From the NCBI RefSeq assembly GCF_001425745.1, contig NZ_LMDF01000005.1, positions 356,829-420,828 on the forward strand: 64,000 nucleotides of DNA. Direction: 5' to 3'. Position 1 is the stretch's first letter. The number at the start of each line of letters is the position of its first letter. The notes beneath the pieces were generated by a model that saw nothing but the letters and a program-made list of their open reading frames with translations, ran no database searches and had not been told where the DNA came from. This DNA is from Caulobacter sp. Root343. GTDB lineage: Bacteria; Pseudomonadota; Alphaproteobacteria; Caulobacterales; Caulobacteraceae. Positions 26,983 through 35,251 of this stretch are shown here, in pieces. The position numbers were made by a program, and so were the translations under genes.

Positions 26983-28581
26983 CTACTTCTTCTTGAACAG
27001 GCCCGAGAGCATGGACGACTTCTGCGGAGCCGGCGGTTCGCGGCGGCTGATCAGGCGGGCCAGGTGCTCCAGCCCCTCGGCGGCCTTCGACTTGGGCGCC
27101 ACCTCGGCCAGCATCTGGCCGTTGTTGGCCGCCTGGCCGTAGGGCTTGGGATCGAACGGCAGCACCAGCGAAGGCTGGACGCCCAGGGCCTCGCCGAAGT
27201 CCTTGACCGGGATCTCGGGACGGCCGGGCACGCCGACCTGGTTCAGGACGAGGCGCGGCGGCACGTCGTTGGGCCGCGCGCCCTTGACCAGGTCGATGAT
27301 GTTCTTGGCGTTGCGCAAGGAGGCGAGGTCGGGCGTGGCCACCACGACCAGATCGTCCGAGCCGACCAGCACGCGGCGGCTCCAGGCGTTCCAGACGTGC
27401 GGGATGTCCAGCACCACGAAGGGGGCGGCGCCGCGGATCTTCTGGGTCGCTTCCTCATAGGCGTCGGCGCTGATCTCGTAGTCGTCGTCCAGCGAGGCCG
27501 GGGCGGCGAACAGCGACAGGCGGTCGCCGCAGCGGACCATCATGCGGTCCATCAGCACCGGGTCCAGACGATCCGGCTGGGTCAGGGCGTCCAGCACGCC
27601 TTGCAGCGGATCCTGGTTGAAGTCGAGGCCGGCGGTGCCGAAGGCCAGGTCCAGATCGACCAGCACGGTGGCGGTCTGCATCTTCTCGGCCATCGACCAG
27701 GCGAAGTTGTGGGCCAGGGTCGAGGCCCCCACCCCGCCCTTGGCGCCGACGAAGGCGATCTGGCGGCCGATGAACGGCGCCGACGGGTCGGCGTAGAGGC
27801 CGCCCACCGCGCGGATCACCTGCAGCGGACCCAGCGGCTGGGTCAGATATTCGCTGACCCCTCGGCGGATCAGCTCGCGATAGAGGGCGATGTCGTTGGT
27901 CTGTCCGACCACGACCACCTTGGTGCCGGGGTCGCAGACCTGGGCCAGGCTGTCCAGCAGGTGCAGCAGGCGCTGCGCGCTCTGGGTCGTCTCGACCATG
28001 ACCAGCGAGGGGGTCGGCTGATTTTGATAGTAGTCGACGGCCGCTTCCAGCCCGCCGTCGCGAACGATGGTCGAGGCGCGGGCCATGCGACGGTCGGCGG
28101 CGGCCTGTTCGATCAGGGCCGCCGTCTCCGGCCGGGCGCAGAAGGCGTGGATGGTGATCCGCGGGATCGCCGCGTCGCCCAGGCCGCTGTCGGCGATGGG
28201 CTCGTGATAGGTCGGCGCGGCGGCGGGCGCCTCGGCCGGGATGTCGAGGTCGCGATCGTCGGGCTCCGGCCCGGCGACGACGGGCTGCGGCGCGCGGCGC
28301 GGGGCGGCTGGCGCGGACGCCGCCGGCTGGGGCGCGGCGGGCTTGGCCGCTGGCTGGGCCGCCAGTTGGGCGGCGGGCGTCGGGCGAGTGGCCGGCGCGC
28401 GGGCGGGCTGAGCCTCGTCGCGCGGGCGGGCCGGCGGGAACTCGGCGAACGGGTCGTCGAAGCCGCCCACCGGGCTGAGCGACGGCGGGGCGGACGCGCG
28501 CCAAGGGTCGGACGCGCCGGTGGTGAACTCGTCGGCGGCGTCGAAGCCCAGGTCGAAGGGGTCGCTATCGGTCGGCCGCAT
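26983..28581 (-). CDS. cpaE: pilus assembly/localisation protein CpaE (MinD/ParA-like)
   Basis: 532 residues. A long Ala/Pro-rich N-terminus is followed by a receiver-like domain at about 140-270 (no clear phospho-acceptor site) and a ParA/MinD-like domain. The P-loop reads GAKGGVGASTLAHN near residue 280: the first signature Lys is present but the second Lys position holds Ala, so nucleotide handling may differ from MinD. CpaE in Caulobacter marks the pole where the pilus apparatus assembles. Its start overlaps the cpaD stop (TAATG). Confidence 0.95.
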   Translation of the reverse strand: MRPTDSDPFDLGFDAADEFTTGASDPWRASAPPSLSPVGGFDDPFAEFPPARPRDEAQPARAPATRPTPAAQLAAQPAAKPAAPQPAASAPAAPRRAPQPVVAGPEPDDRDLDIPAEAPAAAPTYHEPIADSGLGDAAIPRITIHAFCARPETAALIEQAAADRRMARASTIVRDGGLEAAVDYYQNQPTPSLVMVETTQSAQRLLHLLDSLAQVCDPGTKVVVVGQTNDIALYRELIRRGVSEYLTQPLGPLQVIRAVGGLYADPSAPFIGRQIAFVGAKGGVGASTLAHNFAWSMAEKMQTATVLVDLDLAFGTAGLDFNQDPLQGVLDALTQPDRLDPVLMDRMMVRCGDRLSLFAAPASLDDDYEISADAYEEATQKIRGAAPFVVLDIPHVWNAWSRRVLVGSDDLVVVATPDLASLRNAKNIIDLVKGARPNDVPPRLVLNQVGVPGRPEIPVKDFGEALGVQPSLVLPFDPKPYGQAANNGQMLAEVAPKSKAAEGLEHLARLISRREPPAPQKSSMLSGLFKKK

Positions 28582-29261
28582 TACTGGATCGCCTTCGAAA
28601 TGGCGCCACTGGCTTGATCGTCCTTGGCCGCGCTGGTGGTTTCGCCCTTGCGGTACTTGCCAAGGACGGTGTCGCGGCGGCCGGCGTCGATCGGAGTGGT
28701 GTCGCGCGGCCGGATCAGGTCTTCGGGATTGGCCACCTGGGCGGCGATGTTGGCGGCCATGGCGCAGCCGAAGTTCTCATAGGCGGTGTTGTTGCGGGTG
28801 GCGGCCAGGTTCTCCCAGCGCTCGCCGCATTTCAGCGGCTGGGCCTCGTAGCGCAGGAAGCCGACGCGGATGGTGTTGTCCTCGGGACCGGCCGGATTGA
28901 AACCGACGACCCGCACGCGCGCGCCCGGTGCGCCCAGGGTGATCAGCCTGTCACGAATCTGGGTGGCCATGGCGCCCGCGCTGTTCGGAGCGGTGACCAC
29001 CAGTTCGCGGCCCTCCGCGTCCAGCCAGCGCCCGACCAGGGCCTCCAGGGCCGAGCCCTGGTTGGCCGACAGGCCGGTGGCGTGCGAGGCCAGGACGATC
29101 TCGTCCGGCGCGGACGTGACCTTGATCTTGTCCATCCACTGCTGGGTTTCGGTGGTGGCGACCTTGGACGGCCCCTGCTCCGGCGGCGCCGAGGCGCAGG
29201 CGGCCAGGCCGGCGAAGGCGGCCGCCAACAGGACGATCTTGACGGGGGTGTTGTGCGTCAT
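28581..29261 (-). CDS. cpaD: pilus assembly lipoprotein CpaD
   Basis: 226 residues. Signal peptide with lipobox LAAC (Cys22). The body matches the CpaD family: a periplasmic domain with GRELVVTAPNSAG, ITLGAPGARVRVVGFNP and the Cys-containing CGERWENLAATRNN and ENFGCAMAANIAAQVANPEDLIRPR. It is thought to help the CpaC secretin reach or stay in the outer membrane. It lies between cpaC (9 bases) and cpaE (overlap). Confidence 0.93.
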   Translation of the reverse strand: MTHNTPVKIVLLAAAFAGLAACASAPPEQGPSKVATTETQQWMDKIKVTSAPDEIVLASHATGLSANQGSALEALVGRWLDAEGRELVVTAPNSAGAMATQIRDRLITLGAPGARVRVVGFNPAGPEDNTIRVGFLRYEAQPLKCGERWENLAATRNNTAYENFGCAMAANIAAQVANPEDLIRPRDTTPIDAGRRDTVLGKYRKGETTSAAKDDQASGAISKAIQ

Positions 29262-29270
29262 GGCGGCGTC

Positions 29271-30911
29271 CTACTCGATCACATAGCCGACGGGGCCCTG
29301 GTACGCGCGCCCCGCGTTGGCGCCGGCCGGCGCCTTGACCACCTTGTTGAGCCGGCCCAGCAGGACCGTGCTCATGTCGCTGGCGAAAACCAGGCCGTCG
29401 GCCGGGGTCTGCAGGTTCTGCGGACGGGTCGGGTCGACGATGTACGGGGTGACGATGATCACCAGCTCGGTCTGGCCGTTCAGGAAGTCGCGCGAGCGGA
29501 ACAGTGAGCCCAGGATCGGCATCGAGGTCATGCCCGGCACCGAGTCGATGGTCTGCTTGGTTGTCTGCTGCAGCAGCCCGGCGATCATGAACGAGCCGCC
29601 GGACGGCAGCTCGACCGTGGTCTCGGCGCGGCGCACCGACAGGCCGGGGACGGTCAGGTTGGCCGCCGCCGAGCCCGAGGCGATCGTGAAGGCGCCCAGG
29701 CTGGACAGCTCGGAAACCTCGGTCGAGATCTTCAGCGAGATGCGGCCGCCCGACAGCACCACCGGGGTGTAGCCCAGGCCCACGCCGTAGGGTTTGAACT
29801 CGATCGAGATCTTGCCGCTGGTGTCGCTGCCGGTCGGGACCGGGAATTCCCCGCCGACCAGGAAGTGGCCGGCCTCACCCGAGACGGCCGCCAGGTTCGG
29901 TTCGGCCAGGGTGCGCACCAGGCCCACCCGCTCGAACGCCTGGATCATGCCCTTGGCCGAGTTCAGCCCGGCGCTGCCGGCGGTGTCACGGATCGTCGCG
30001 GTGTCGCCGTTGGCATAGACGCTGTTGTCCCGGACCACGCCGTAGCAGGTGCCCGTCACGCCGCCCGAGCAGGGGATGACCATGGTCGGCTGCTTGGTGG
30101 TGTCGGTCTGGTAGCCGCCGGTGACCCCGCCCAGCAGACTGCCGTTGACGCCGAACGTCGGCGACAGGCCGAACTTGTACTGGGTCTCGCCAAGCTGGCC
30201 GAGCACGGCGTTCAGGTCGACACCCAGTTGCTTGACCACGTTGCGCTGCACCTCGACGATGCGGACCTGCAGCATCACCTGGTCCTTGCCGGCGACGCTG
30301 AGCATGTTCAGGACGTTTTCCGGCTTGCCGACGAACTGCGCGGCGATGCGCGAGGCGGATTCGGATTCGGCGGCCGTGCGAACCAAGCCGGTCAGGATCA
30401 CGCTGTCGCGGATCGGCTGCACCCGGATCTTGGCGTCGGGCAGCACCCGGCTCAGCGTGTCGGCCAGCTGGTCGACCGGCTGGGCGACACGGATGGCCAG
30501 CGACAGGATGCGGCGGCCGGTCGCGTCGAAGAAGGCCGCGTCGGTCGTGCCTTCGGTCAAGCCCACGACATAGATGCGGCGCTTGTCACGCAGCACGGCG
30601 TCGGCGATGGCCGGATTGGTGACCAGCAAGTCGCGGACGTCGGTCGGCAGCTCGATGATCGCCGACTTGCCCTTGGCCAGCTCGATCGTCGTGGCGGTCT
30701 GGTCGGCGGTCAGGACGATGCGGGTCACCTGGTCGGCGACCTGCGGCGCGAACGCCATCGGCGCGGGCGGCGGGGCCGGACGCGAGACGCGGGCGGCGGG
30801 GCGATAGACGTGCGAGCCCGCGACCGGACCGTCGGCGAAAGCCGGGGCGGTCGAGGAGAGGCCCAGCAGGGCGGCCATGTGGACCGTCAGGAGGCGGCGC
30901 TTGAAGGACAT
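29271..30911 (-). CDS. cpaC: outer-membrane secretin CpaC (RcpA)
   Basis: 546 residues from ATG 30911, which starts a clean signal peptide (MSFKRRLLTVHMAALLGL ending AFADG). A GTG at 30935 overlapping the cpaB stop (GTGA) is an alternative that adds 8 residues. Domains: a T2SS/T3SS pilus N-terminal domain (ELAKGKSAIIELPTDVRDLL), a BON-like domain near 175-225 (RDSVILTGLVRTAAES) and the secretin domain from about 230 (LVRTLAEPNLAAVSGEAGHF, GGEFPVP). It forms the outer-membrane channel through which the Flp pilus emerges. Confidence 0.95.
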   Translation of the reverse strand: MSFKRRLLTVHMAALLGLSSTAPAFADGPVAGSHVYRPAARVSRPAPPPAPMAFAPQVADQVTRIVLTADQTATTIELAKGKSAIIELPTDVRDLLVTNPAIADAVLRDKRRIYVVGLTEGTTDAAFFDATGRRILSLAIRVAQPVDQLADTLSRVLPDAKIRVQPIRDSVILTGLVRTAAESESASRIAAQFVGKPENVLNMLSVAGKDQVMLQVRIVEVQRNVVKQLGVDLNAVLGQLGETQYKFGLSPTFGVNGSLLGGVTGGYQTDTTKQPTMVIPCSGGVTGTCYGVVRDNSVYANGDTATIRDTAGSAGLNSAKGMIQAFERVGLVRTLAEPNLAAVSGEAGHFLVGGEFPVPTGSDTSGKISIEFKPYGVGLGYTPVVLSGGRISLKISTEVSELSSLGAFTIASGSAAANLTVPGLSVRRAETTVELPSGGSFMIAGLLQQTTKQTIDSVPGMTSMPILGSLFRSRDFLNGQTELVIIVTPYIVDPTRPQNLQTPADGLVFASDMSTVLLGRLNKVVKAPAGANAGRAYQGPVGYVIE

Positions 30912-30931
30912 GTTGGCTTTCACCGGGCGGA

Positions 30932-31831
30932 TCACGGGCGCACCGCCACGCTGGTGGTCGTCCCGCCGCGGTTGATGCGGACGGTGGAATCATTGACGGC
31001 GACCGGGCGGGTCATGCCCGAAGGACCGCCAAGGTCGGTATAGGCGCGAAGGGCCAGGGAGACCGAGCCCATCGCCTTGGCGCGGGCCAGGGCCTCGGCC
31101 TCGACCGGGCCGACCTCGAGGGTGGCCGTGGCCGCGACGATCGACTTGGCGTCCTTCTCGGCGGCCGTCGCCTGGTCGAGGGCCAGGACCCGGATGTTCT
31201 GCAGCACGGTTTCGGCGATCACCACCTTGCCGGTCGCGGAGCCGTTTTCGGTCGTGGCGTTGACCTGGCCTTCGCGGGTCATCAGCACGTCGACGCGGTC
31301 GCCCGGCAGGATGAAGCCGCCCACGGCGGTGTCGGAGGTGACCTGCACGGCCATCGCCCGCTTGCCCGGGGTCAGCACGACGGAAAGATAGCCGCCCTCG
31401 CCGCCACGGACGATCTTGCGAGGGGTGATCGGTTCGCCGGTCAGGATCGGGTCGCGAACGATCGCGCCGTCGACGACCTTGGCCGGATCGCCGCCGATCA
31501 TCTGGTCGGCGGTGGCGGCGACGGCGGCCTTGGCGGCCTGAACCTTGCCGTCGGGCGCGGCCGGGGCCGCGCCGTTGGTGATGAAGGCGCCGTTGACGGC
31601 GTCGGACGGCCAGGCCTGCCAGGTCACGTCGGCGGCGACCAGACGCGTACCGATCGGCAGGTCGCGCTTGGCCACCAGGACCTGGGTCATCGGCTTGTTC
31701 GGCGTCGGTGCGGGCGCGGCCATGGCGGTCGGCGCGGCCGATTTGCCGCCCAACGCGCGCTGCAGGACCACGGCCAGGCCGATGGCCGACACGGCGGCGA
31801 CAAGGACGATCAGGAGGCGAACAGGGCTCAT
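30932..31831 (-). CDS. cpaB: pilus assembly protein CpaB (RcpC)
   Basis: 299 residues. An N-terminal helix (RLLIVLVAAVSAIGLAVVL) is followed by an SAF domain at about 50-115 (VLVAKRDLPIGTRLVAADVTW). A second domain begins at KRAMAVQVTSDTAVGGFILPGDRVDVLMT, typical of CpaB/RcpC, which stabilises the secretin and may bind peptidoglycan. ATG 31831 is chosen because the frame's extension upstream (to 31888) is Arg-rich and unlike the family. A 189-base gap to cpaA contains a CtrA-like box. Confidence 0.94.
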   Translation of the reverse strand: MSPVRLLIVLVAAVSAIGLAVVLQRALGGKSAAPTAMAAPAPTPNKPMTQVLVAKRDLPIGTRLVAADVTWQAWPSDAVNGAFITNGAAPAAPDGKVQAAKAAVAATADQMIGGDPAKVVDGAIVRDPILTGEPITPRKIVRGGEGGYLSVVLTPGKRAMAVQVTSDTAVGGFILPGDRVDVLMTREGQVNATTENGSATGKVVIAETVLQNIRVLALDQATAAEKDAKSIVAATATLEVGPVEAEALARAKAMGSVSLALRAYTDLGGPSGMTRPVAVNDSTVRINRGGTTTSVAVRP

Positions 31832-31938
31832 GGCGCGGGCTAGGAACTCTCGGGTGAGCCGCGCGGTCGCCGTCCGGCGGGCACGCACGATTCGTCAGTC
31901 AGCCTTTCTGGCCACACTCCATGGTCGCCCGCGCATGG

Positions 31939-31953
31939 TTAACGCCCGCTAAA
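31939..31953 (-). promoter_or_regulatory. candidate CtrA box upstream of cpaB
   Basis: On the minus strand the bases read TTTAGCGGGCGTTAACC, that is TTTA-N7-TTAA followed by CC, one mismatch from the CtrA consensus TTAA-N7-TTAA. It lies about 108 bases before the cpaB ATG. Confidence 0.5.
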
Positions 31954-31979
31954 AGTTTTCAGCTTGGAACCGGGGCGCC

Positions 31980-31998
31980 GCGCGACAGGCTGTCGCGC
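31980..31998. other. hairpin between cpaA and cpaB
   Basis: GCGCGACA-GGC-TGTCGCGC is a perfect 8-bp stem with a 3-base loop. It lies just beyond the cpaA stop (32021) with no T-run on the minus strand. It may be an mRNA processing or stability element, or a weak terminator. Confidence 0.4.
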
Positions 31999-32020
31999 CC
32001 TTTTCAGGGGAAATGGGGCC

Positions 32021-32533
32021 TTAGCCCAGGATTCCATGGGCCAAAGCGCCCTGCGGGAAAGCCGCCAGGGCCCCCACGGCGATGGCCACGCCATACGGCA
32101 GGTCGCCGCCTTCCGTACCCAATTTGCGTATCCAGGCCGGACCGCCCGCCAGGGCCGGCGCCAACCAGGCCGACCGCAGGGCCAGGATGGCCAAGGTCAA
32201 GGCGCCCCCAGCCAAGCCCGTGTACAGCATGAACGGCAGGACCGCCGGCCAGCCCAGCCACAGGGCGCAGACCGCGAACAGCTTGCCGTCGCCGCCGCCG
32301 ATCCAGCCGGCCGCGAACATGCCCATGCCCAGCAGCAGTCCGCCGAGACCAGCGGCCAGGCACAGGCCGACCACGGGCAGCGGCGCGCCGACGGCCAGGG
32401 CGGCCGGAACGAACGCGGCGATCAGGGCCAGCGAGATCCAGTTGGGAATAGTGTAGCTGGTGAGATCCTTCAGCGCCCCGACGATGGCCAGGGCCGGAAA
32501 GACCAGCAGCAGCGAGATCTGGACGGCTTGCAT
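32021..32533 (-). CDS. cpaA: prepilin peptidase CpaA (A24 family)
   Basis: 170 residues with about six membrane helices. The two catalytic aspartates of A24 aspartic peptidases are Asp23 in KDLTSYTIPN and Asp82 in IGGGDGKLF. It cleaves the leader of PilA and probably of the TadE-type and pilin-like proteins encoded nearby. It is the short Flp/Tad type, without the methylase domain. It lies 179 bases downstream of pilA beyond a terminator hairpin. Confidence 0.94.
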   Translation of the reverse strand: MQAVQISLLLVFPALAIVGALKDLTSYTIPNWISLALIAAFVPAALAVGAPLPVVGLCLAAGLGGLLLGMGMFAAGWIGGGDGKLFAVCALWLGWPAVLPFMLYTGLAGGALTLAILALRSAWLAPALAGGPAWIRKLGTEGGDLPYGVAIAVGALAAFPQGALAHGILG

Positions 32534-32663
32534 GTCTTGCGCCTTTTCCGCGCCGGTTCTGAAGTCGCGTCATTCTGCGACGGACGGGTGAAGCAAACGT
32601 TTCCCGGAGATGCGCGCCGGGCCGGCTTTCTGGCCGCGACAAAGCGCGGCAAACAAAGAAAAA

Positions 32664-32686
32664 GGGCCGAGGCTGAGCCTCGACCC
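32664..32686. terminator. pilA terminator
   Basis: GGGCCGAGGCT and AGCCTCGACCC form a strong stem with T-rich flanks on both strands (TTTTTCTTTG on the minus strand). It lies about 27 bases after the pilA stop, so it should end most pilA transcripts and allow pilA to be expressed above cpaA. Confidence 0.8.
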
Positions 32687-32712
32687 TTTTCTTTTCGAGC
32701 GAGCTGCGACGA

Positions 32713-32889
32713 TTAGGTGCCGGCGTTGGCGACCTTGGTCGACACGACCGCGAACTTGCTGTTCAGCGTGGTGCCGAGCGTGGTGACGGCGGTCACGATG
32801 ACGACGGCGATCAGGGCAGCGATCAGGCCGTACTCGATCGCCGTGGCGCCGGATTCGTCCTTCAGGAAGCGGGTGACAAACTTGGTCAT
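32713..32889 (-). CDS. pilA: Flp/class III type IVb major pilin PilA
   Basis: 58 residues from ATG 32889, with GGAG 8 bases upstream. The 14-residue leader MTKFVTRFLKDESG is cleaved before ATAIEYGLIAALIAVVI, the Flp prepilin signature with Glu at mature +5 and a neighbouring Tyr. The leader and helix look nearly identical to C. crescentus PilA as I remember it. It forms the polar pili used for surface sensing and phage adsorption. The frame is open upstream to 32985, but the leader fixes the start. Confidence 0.98.
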   Translation of the reverse strand: MTKFVTRFLKDESGATAIEYGLIAALIAVVIVTAVTTLGTTLNSKFAVVSTKVANAGT

Positions 32890-33207
32890 GACTTGGTCTC
32901 CAAAAACCAGGGCTAGTTGATTTGAGGCTTTCAAGCCGTCTGACTTGCTCACCCCCGAAAACACGATCAATTTCGCCGACTGCACTTAATGGCCAGTAAA
33001 CAGCGAATAGCTTCCGCGAATTTTCTTTTGGTTTATTTGCGTTTACTATTATTTGTTCTTAACCATGGCCACCGCCGCCCTCCGCAAACCCCTTTGAATC
33101 CAAGACTTTCTCAAGCGACGCTTGGCCGCATACAGTCGCGCTTTAGTCTTTTGTTGACCAAAGAAAGTGATACTGGCGCACGTTCGGATCCGGGATCGGA
33201 AACCTTC
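32890..33207. promoter_or_regulatory. divergent regulatory region of pilA
   Basis: 318 bases, AT-rich in its centre. The minus strand reads TTTACTGGCCATTAA (33000-32986), a TTTA-N7-TTAA CtrA-like box 97-111 bases before the pilA ATG. On the plus strand TTTA-N7-TTAC (33032-33046) and TTAACC (33059-33064) are further CtrA-like half-sites, and GAATC (33096-33100) is a CcrM methylation site. This agrees with the known CtrA control of pilA in Caulobacter. Confidence 0.55.
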
Positions 33208-33657
33208 ATGCGCCGCCTTTCGCTCGCCATCACCGCCGCCTTGACCCTTTCGGGGGTCTCCGCGAGCGCTCAGACCGCCGCCCAGACCACCGCCATGACG
33301 GGCGCGCTTCCGATTAGGAACGCGCCGGCGACCACGCCGACCGATCTGCCGGTGGCCGCGGGCCAGGCCTCGTACGTCAACCTGAGCGGCGCGGTGCGCG
33401 ATGTCGTGGTCGGCGACCCGACCATCGCCGACGTCAGCGTCGTCAACGACCGCACCCTCGTCGTCCTGGGCAAGCGCCCGGGCGTCACCAGCCTGCTGGC
33501 CTTCGGCGCCGGCGGCCGCGCCCTCGCCGATCGCCAGGTCGTCGTCTCCGAGAACGGCGGCGGCGGGGTCACCGTCTATCGTGGCGCGACCGCCAGCAAC
33601 TACGCCTGCGCCGCCCAATGCACGCGCCTGGGCGCGGCGGGCGCCACGACGCCGTAG
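33208..33657 (+). CDS. secreted protein related to the secretin N-terminal domain
   Basis: 149 residues. Signal peptide MRRLSLAITAALTLSGVSA ends near SAQ. The body (SGAVRDVVVGDPTIADVSVVNDRTLVVLGKRPG by pieces: DVVVGDPTIADV, LVVLGKRPGV, SLLAFGAGGRAL) is the T2SS/T3SS pilus N-terminal domain also found at the start of CpaC, but no secretin domain follows. It is transcribed divergently from pilA and precedes the tadE genes. I infer a periplasmic partner of the secretin or a competitor for its contacts. Confidence 0.75.
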   Translation: MRRLSLAITAALTLSGVSASAQTAAQTTAMTGALPIRNAPATTPTDLPVAAGQASYVNLSGAVRDVVVGDPTIADVSVVNDRTLVVLGKRPGVTSLLAFGAGGRALADRQVVVSENGGGGVTVYRGATASNYACAAQCTRLGAAGATTP

Positions 33658-33710
33658 CGCCTCACGTACGCGCGACATACGCGCGGGAGCGCCTCAACGC
33701 GCGAGCGCGC

Positions 33711-33727
33711 CCTAACCAGTGGTTAGG
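33711..33727. promoter_or_regulatory. palindromic site upstream of the tadE pair
   Basis: CCTAACCA-G-TGGTTAGG is a perfect 17-base palindrome with a one-base centre, 53 bases before the ATG at 33781. The centre is too short for an RNA hairpin loop, so a protein-binding site is more likely. Confidence 0.4.
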
Positions 33728-33780
33728 ATCGTTCGGCTAGGCTGTCCGCCGATCCTCGGGATCATGGGAACGCCCGCCGC

Positions 33781-34332
33781 ATGGCTCACAGCTTCATCCT
33801 CGACCGCGCCCGACGTCGGCTGGCCCGCCTGGCCGGCCGTTTCGCGCGCGCCGAGCGCGGCGCCACGGCCGTCGAATTCGCCCTCGTCGCCCTGCCGTTC
33901 CTGGTCCTGGTCTTCGCCCTGCTCGAACTGGGCCTGGTGATCCTGGTGTCCCTGGGCCTGGAGAACGCGGTCATCGACGCGGGCCGCACCATCCGCACCG
34001 GCCAGGTCCAGACCACCGGCGGCACGGCCGCCACCTTCAAGACCGCCGTCTGCGACAAGATGAGCTGGATCGGCCCCACCTGCTCCAGCGCGCTGCAGGT
34101 CGACGTACGCACCTTCAGCGACTTCGCCGCCACCAGCACCTCGGCGTCGAACACCACCGTCCCCACCTCGATGACCTGGAACCCGGGCGTGTCCGGTTCG
34201 ATCGTTCTGGTCCGCGCCTACTACACCTGGCCGCTGATCACGCCGCTGCTTCAGACGGGCCTGCAGAGCGCGAACGGCAAGCGGATCATCTACGCCGCCA
34301 CCGCCTTCACCAACGAGCCGTACGAAGAATGA
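33781..34332 (+). CDS. TadE-family minor pilin
   Basis: 183 residues. A basic leader ends at ERG27/ATAVEFALVALPFLVLVFALLE by pieces: the processing site RGATAVEF has Glu at +5, followed by a hydrophobic helix. The C-terminal part is a small periplasmic domain with two Cys (AVCDKMSW, PTCSSAL). TadE pseudopilins are cleaved by the Tad prepilin peptidase and support pilus assembly. It overlaps the next gene by four bases. Confidence 0.88.
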   Translation: MAHSFILDRARRRLARLAGRFARAERGATAVEFALVALPFLVLVFALLELGLVILVSLGLENAVIDAGRTIRTGQVQTTGGTAATFKTAVCDKMSWIGPTCSSALQVDVRTFSDFAATSTSASNTTVPTSMTWNPGVSGSIVLVRAYYTWPLITPLLQTGLQSANGKRIIYAATAFTNEPYEE

Positions 34333-34895
34333 GCCGCCGTCGCCCCCCTCCTTTTGGCGTTTGGGCTGGCTTCTGGCGCGATCGCCGCGGCGTCTCGGCC
34401 GTGGAGTTCGCCCTGATCGCCCCGGTGCTGATCATCATGTACTGCGGCATGGCAGAGCTGACCCAGGCGATGATGGCCCAGCGGCGCCTGTCGAACATCG
34501 CCTCGTCGATCGGCGACCTGGTGGCCCAGAGCAACCAGACCGGACCGCTCAAGACGGCCGATATCTTCACCATCGGCAACACCATCATGGCGCCGTTCTC
34601 GACCACGACCTTGAAGATGTGCGTCGCCAGCGTCTCCTCGGACGCCACGGGCAAGGACACCGTGGTCTGGTCCAAGCCCTCGACCACCATGACCACCTGC
34701 CCCGCGGCCGGCGCCGTGCTGACCGACGTGCCCGTCGGCGTGCTGCCCGCCAGCAAGACGGTGATCCTGGCCCGGGCCAGCTATGTCTACACCTCGCCGA
34801 TCCAGCTGGTGATGCCGACAAGCCTAACCTTCTCGCGCACCTACTACCTGCGCCCGCGCAAGACCGACTCCGTGCTGTGGTCGCCGACGAGCTGA
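34329..34895 (+). CDS. second TadE/TadF-type minor pilin
   Basis: 188 residues. The processing site DRRG21/VSAVEFALIAP is followed by a hydrophobic helix and a periplasmic domain with two Cys (LKMCVASV, MTTCPAAG). It starts inside the stop of the preceding TadE gene (ATGA), so the two are translated together. Probably the TadF-equivalent partner of the pair. The convergent GIY-YIG gene begins its 3' end 13 bases later. Confidence 0.85.
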   Translation: MSRRRPPPFGVWAGFWRDRRGVSAVEFALIAPVLIIMYCGMAELTQAMMAQRRLSNIASSIGDLVAQSNQTGPLKTADIFTIGNTIMAPFSTTTLKMCVASVSSDATGKDTVVWSKPSTTMTTCPAAGAVLTDVPVGVLPASKTVILARASYVYTSPIQLVMPTSLTFSRTYYLRPRKTDSVLWSPTS

Positions 34896-34908
34896 GGGGT
34901 TAGGACTC

Positions 34909-35205
34909 TCAGGTCAGCCCTGGATAGAGATCGTCCCAATAGGGATTTTCGCGTTCGATCAGGTTGATCTTCCACTGCCGAGGCCAGCGCTTGAGGCTCC
35001 GCTCGCGCTGGAACGCCGCCACCATATCCTCGTGAGGCTCGTACCAGACCAAGCGTTTCAAGCGGTACTTTTTGGTGAAGCCTCTGATCAGCCCCTCACG
35101 GTGCTCCCAGATCCTGCGGTTCAGATAGCCGGTCGCGCCGATGTACAGCGTACCGAGCCGCTGGTTGGCCATGATGTAGACGGCGATGTAGCGCTCTTCC
35201 CGCAT
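34909..35205 (-). CDS. GIY-YIG nuclease-superfamily protein
   Basis: 98 residues, the usual size of stand-alone UPF0213-like members. The core is AVYIMANQRLGTLYIGATGYLNRRIWEHREG (read as VYIMANQ, TLYIGATG, RRIWEHREG), with KLRRLVWYEPHEDMVAAFQRE-like spacing afterwards and Glu in KINLIERENP. The family is a DNA endonuclease fold, but small chromosomal members have no clear role. It stands next to a pair of hairpins at 35252-35385. Confidence 0.88.
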   Translation of the reverse strand: MREERYIAVYIMANQRLGTLYIGATGYLNRRIWEHREGLIRGFTKKYRLKRLVWYEPHEDMVAAFQRERSLKRWPRQWKINLIERENPYWDDLYPGLT

Positions 35206-35251
35206 GGGGAGAGAGTTTCAGACCTACACAACTTTAGCAATATTAACATTG

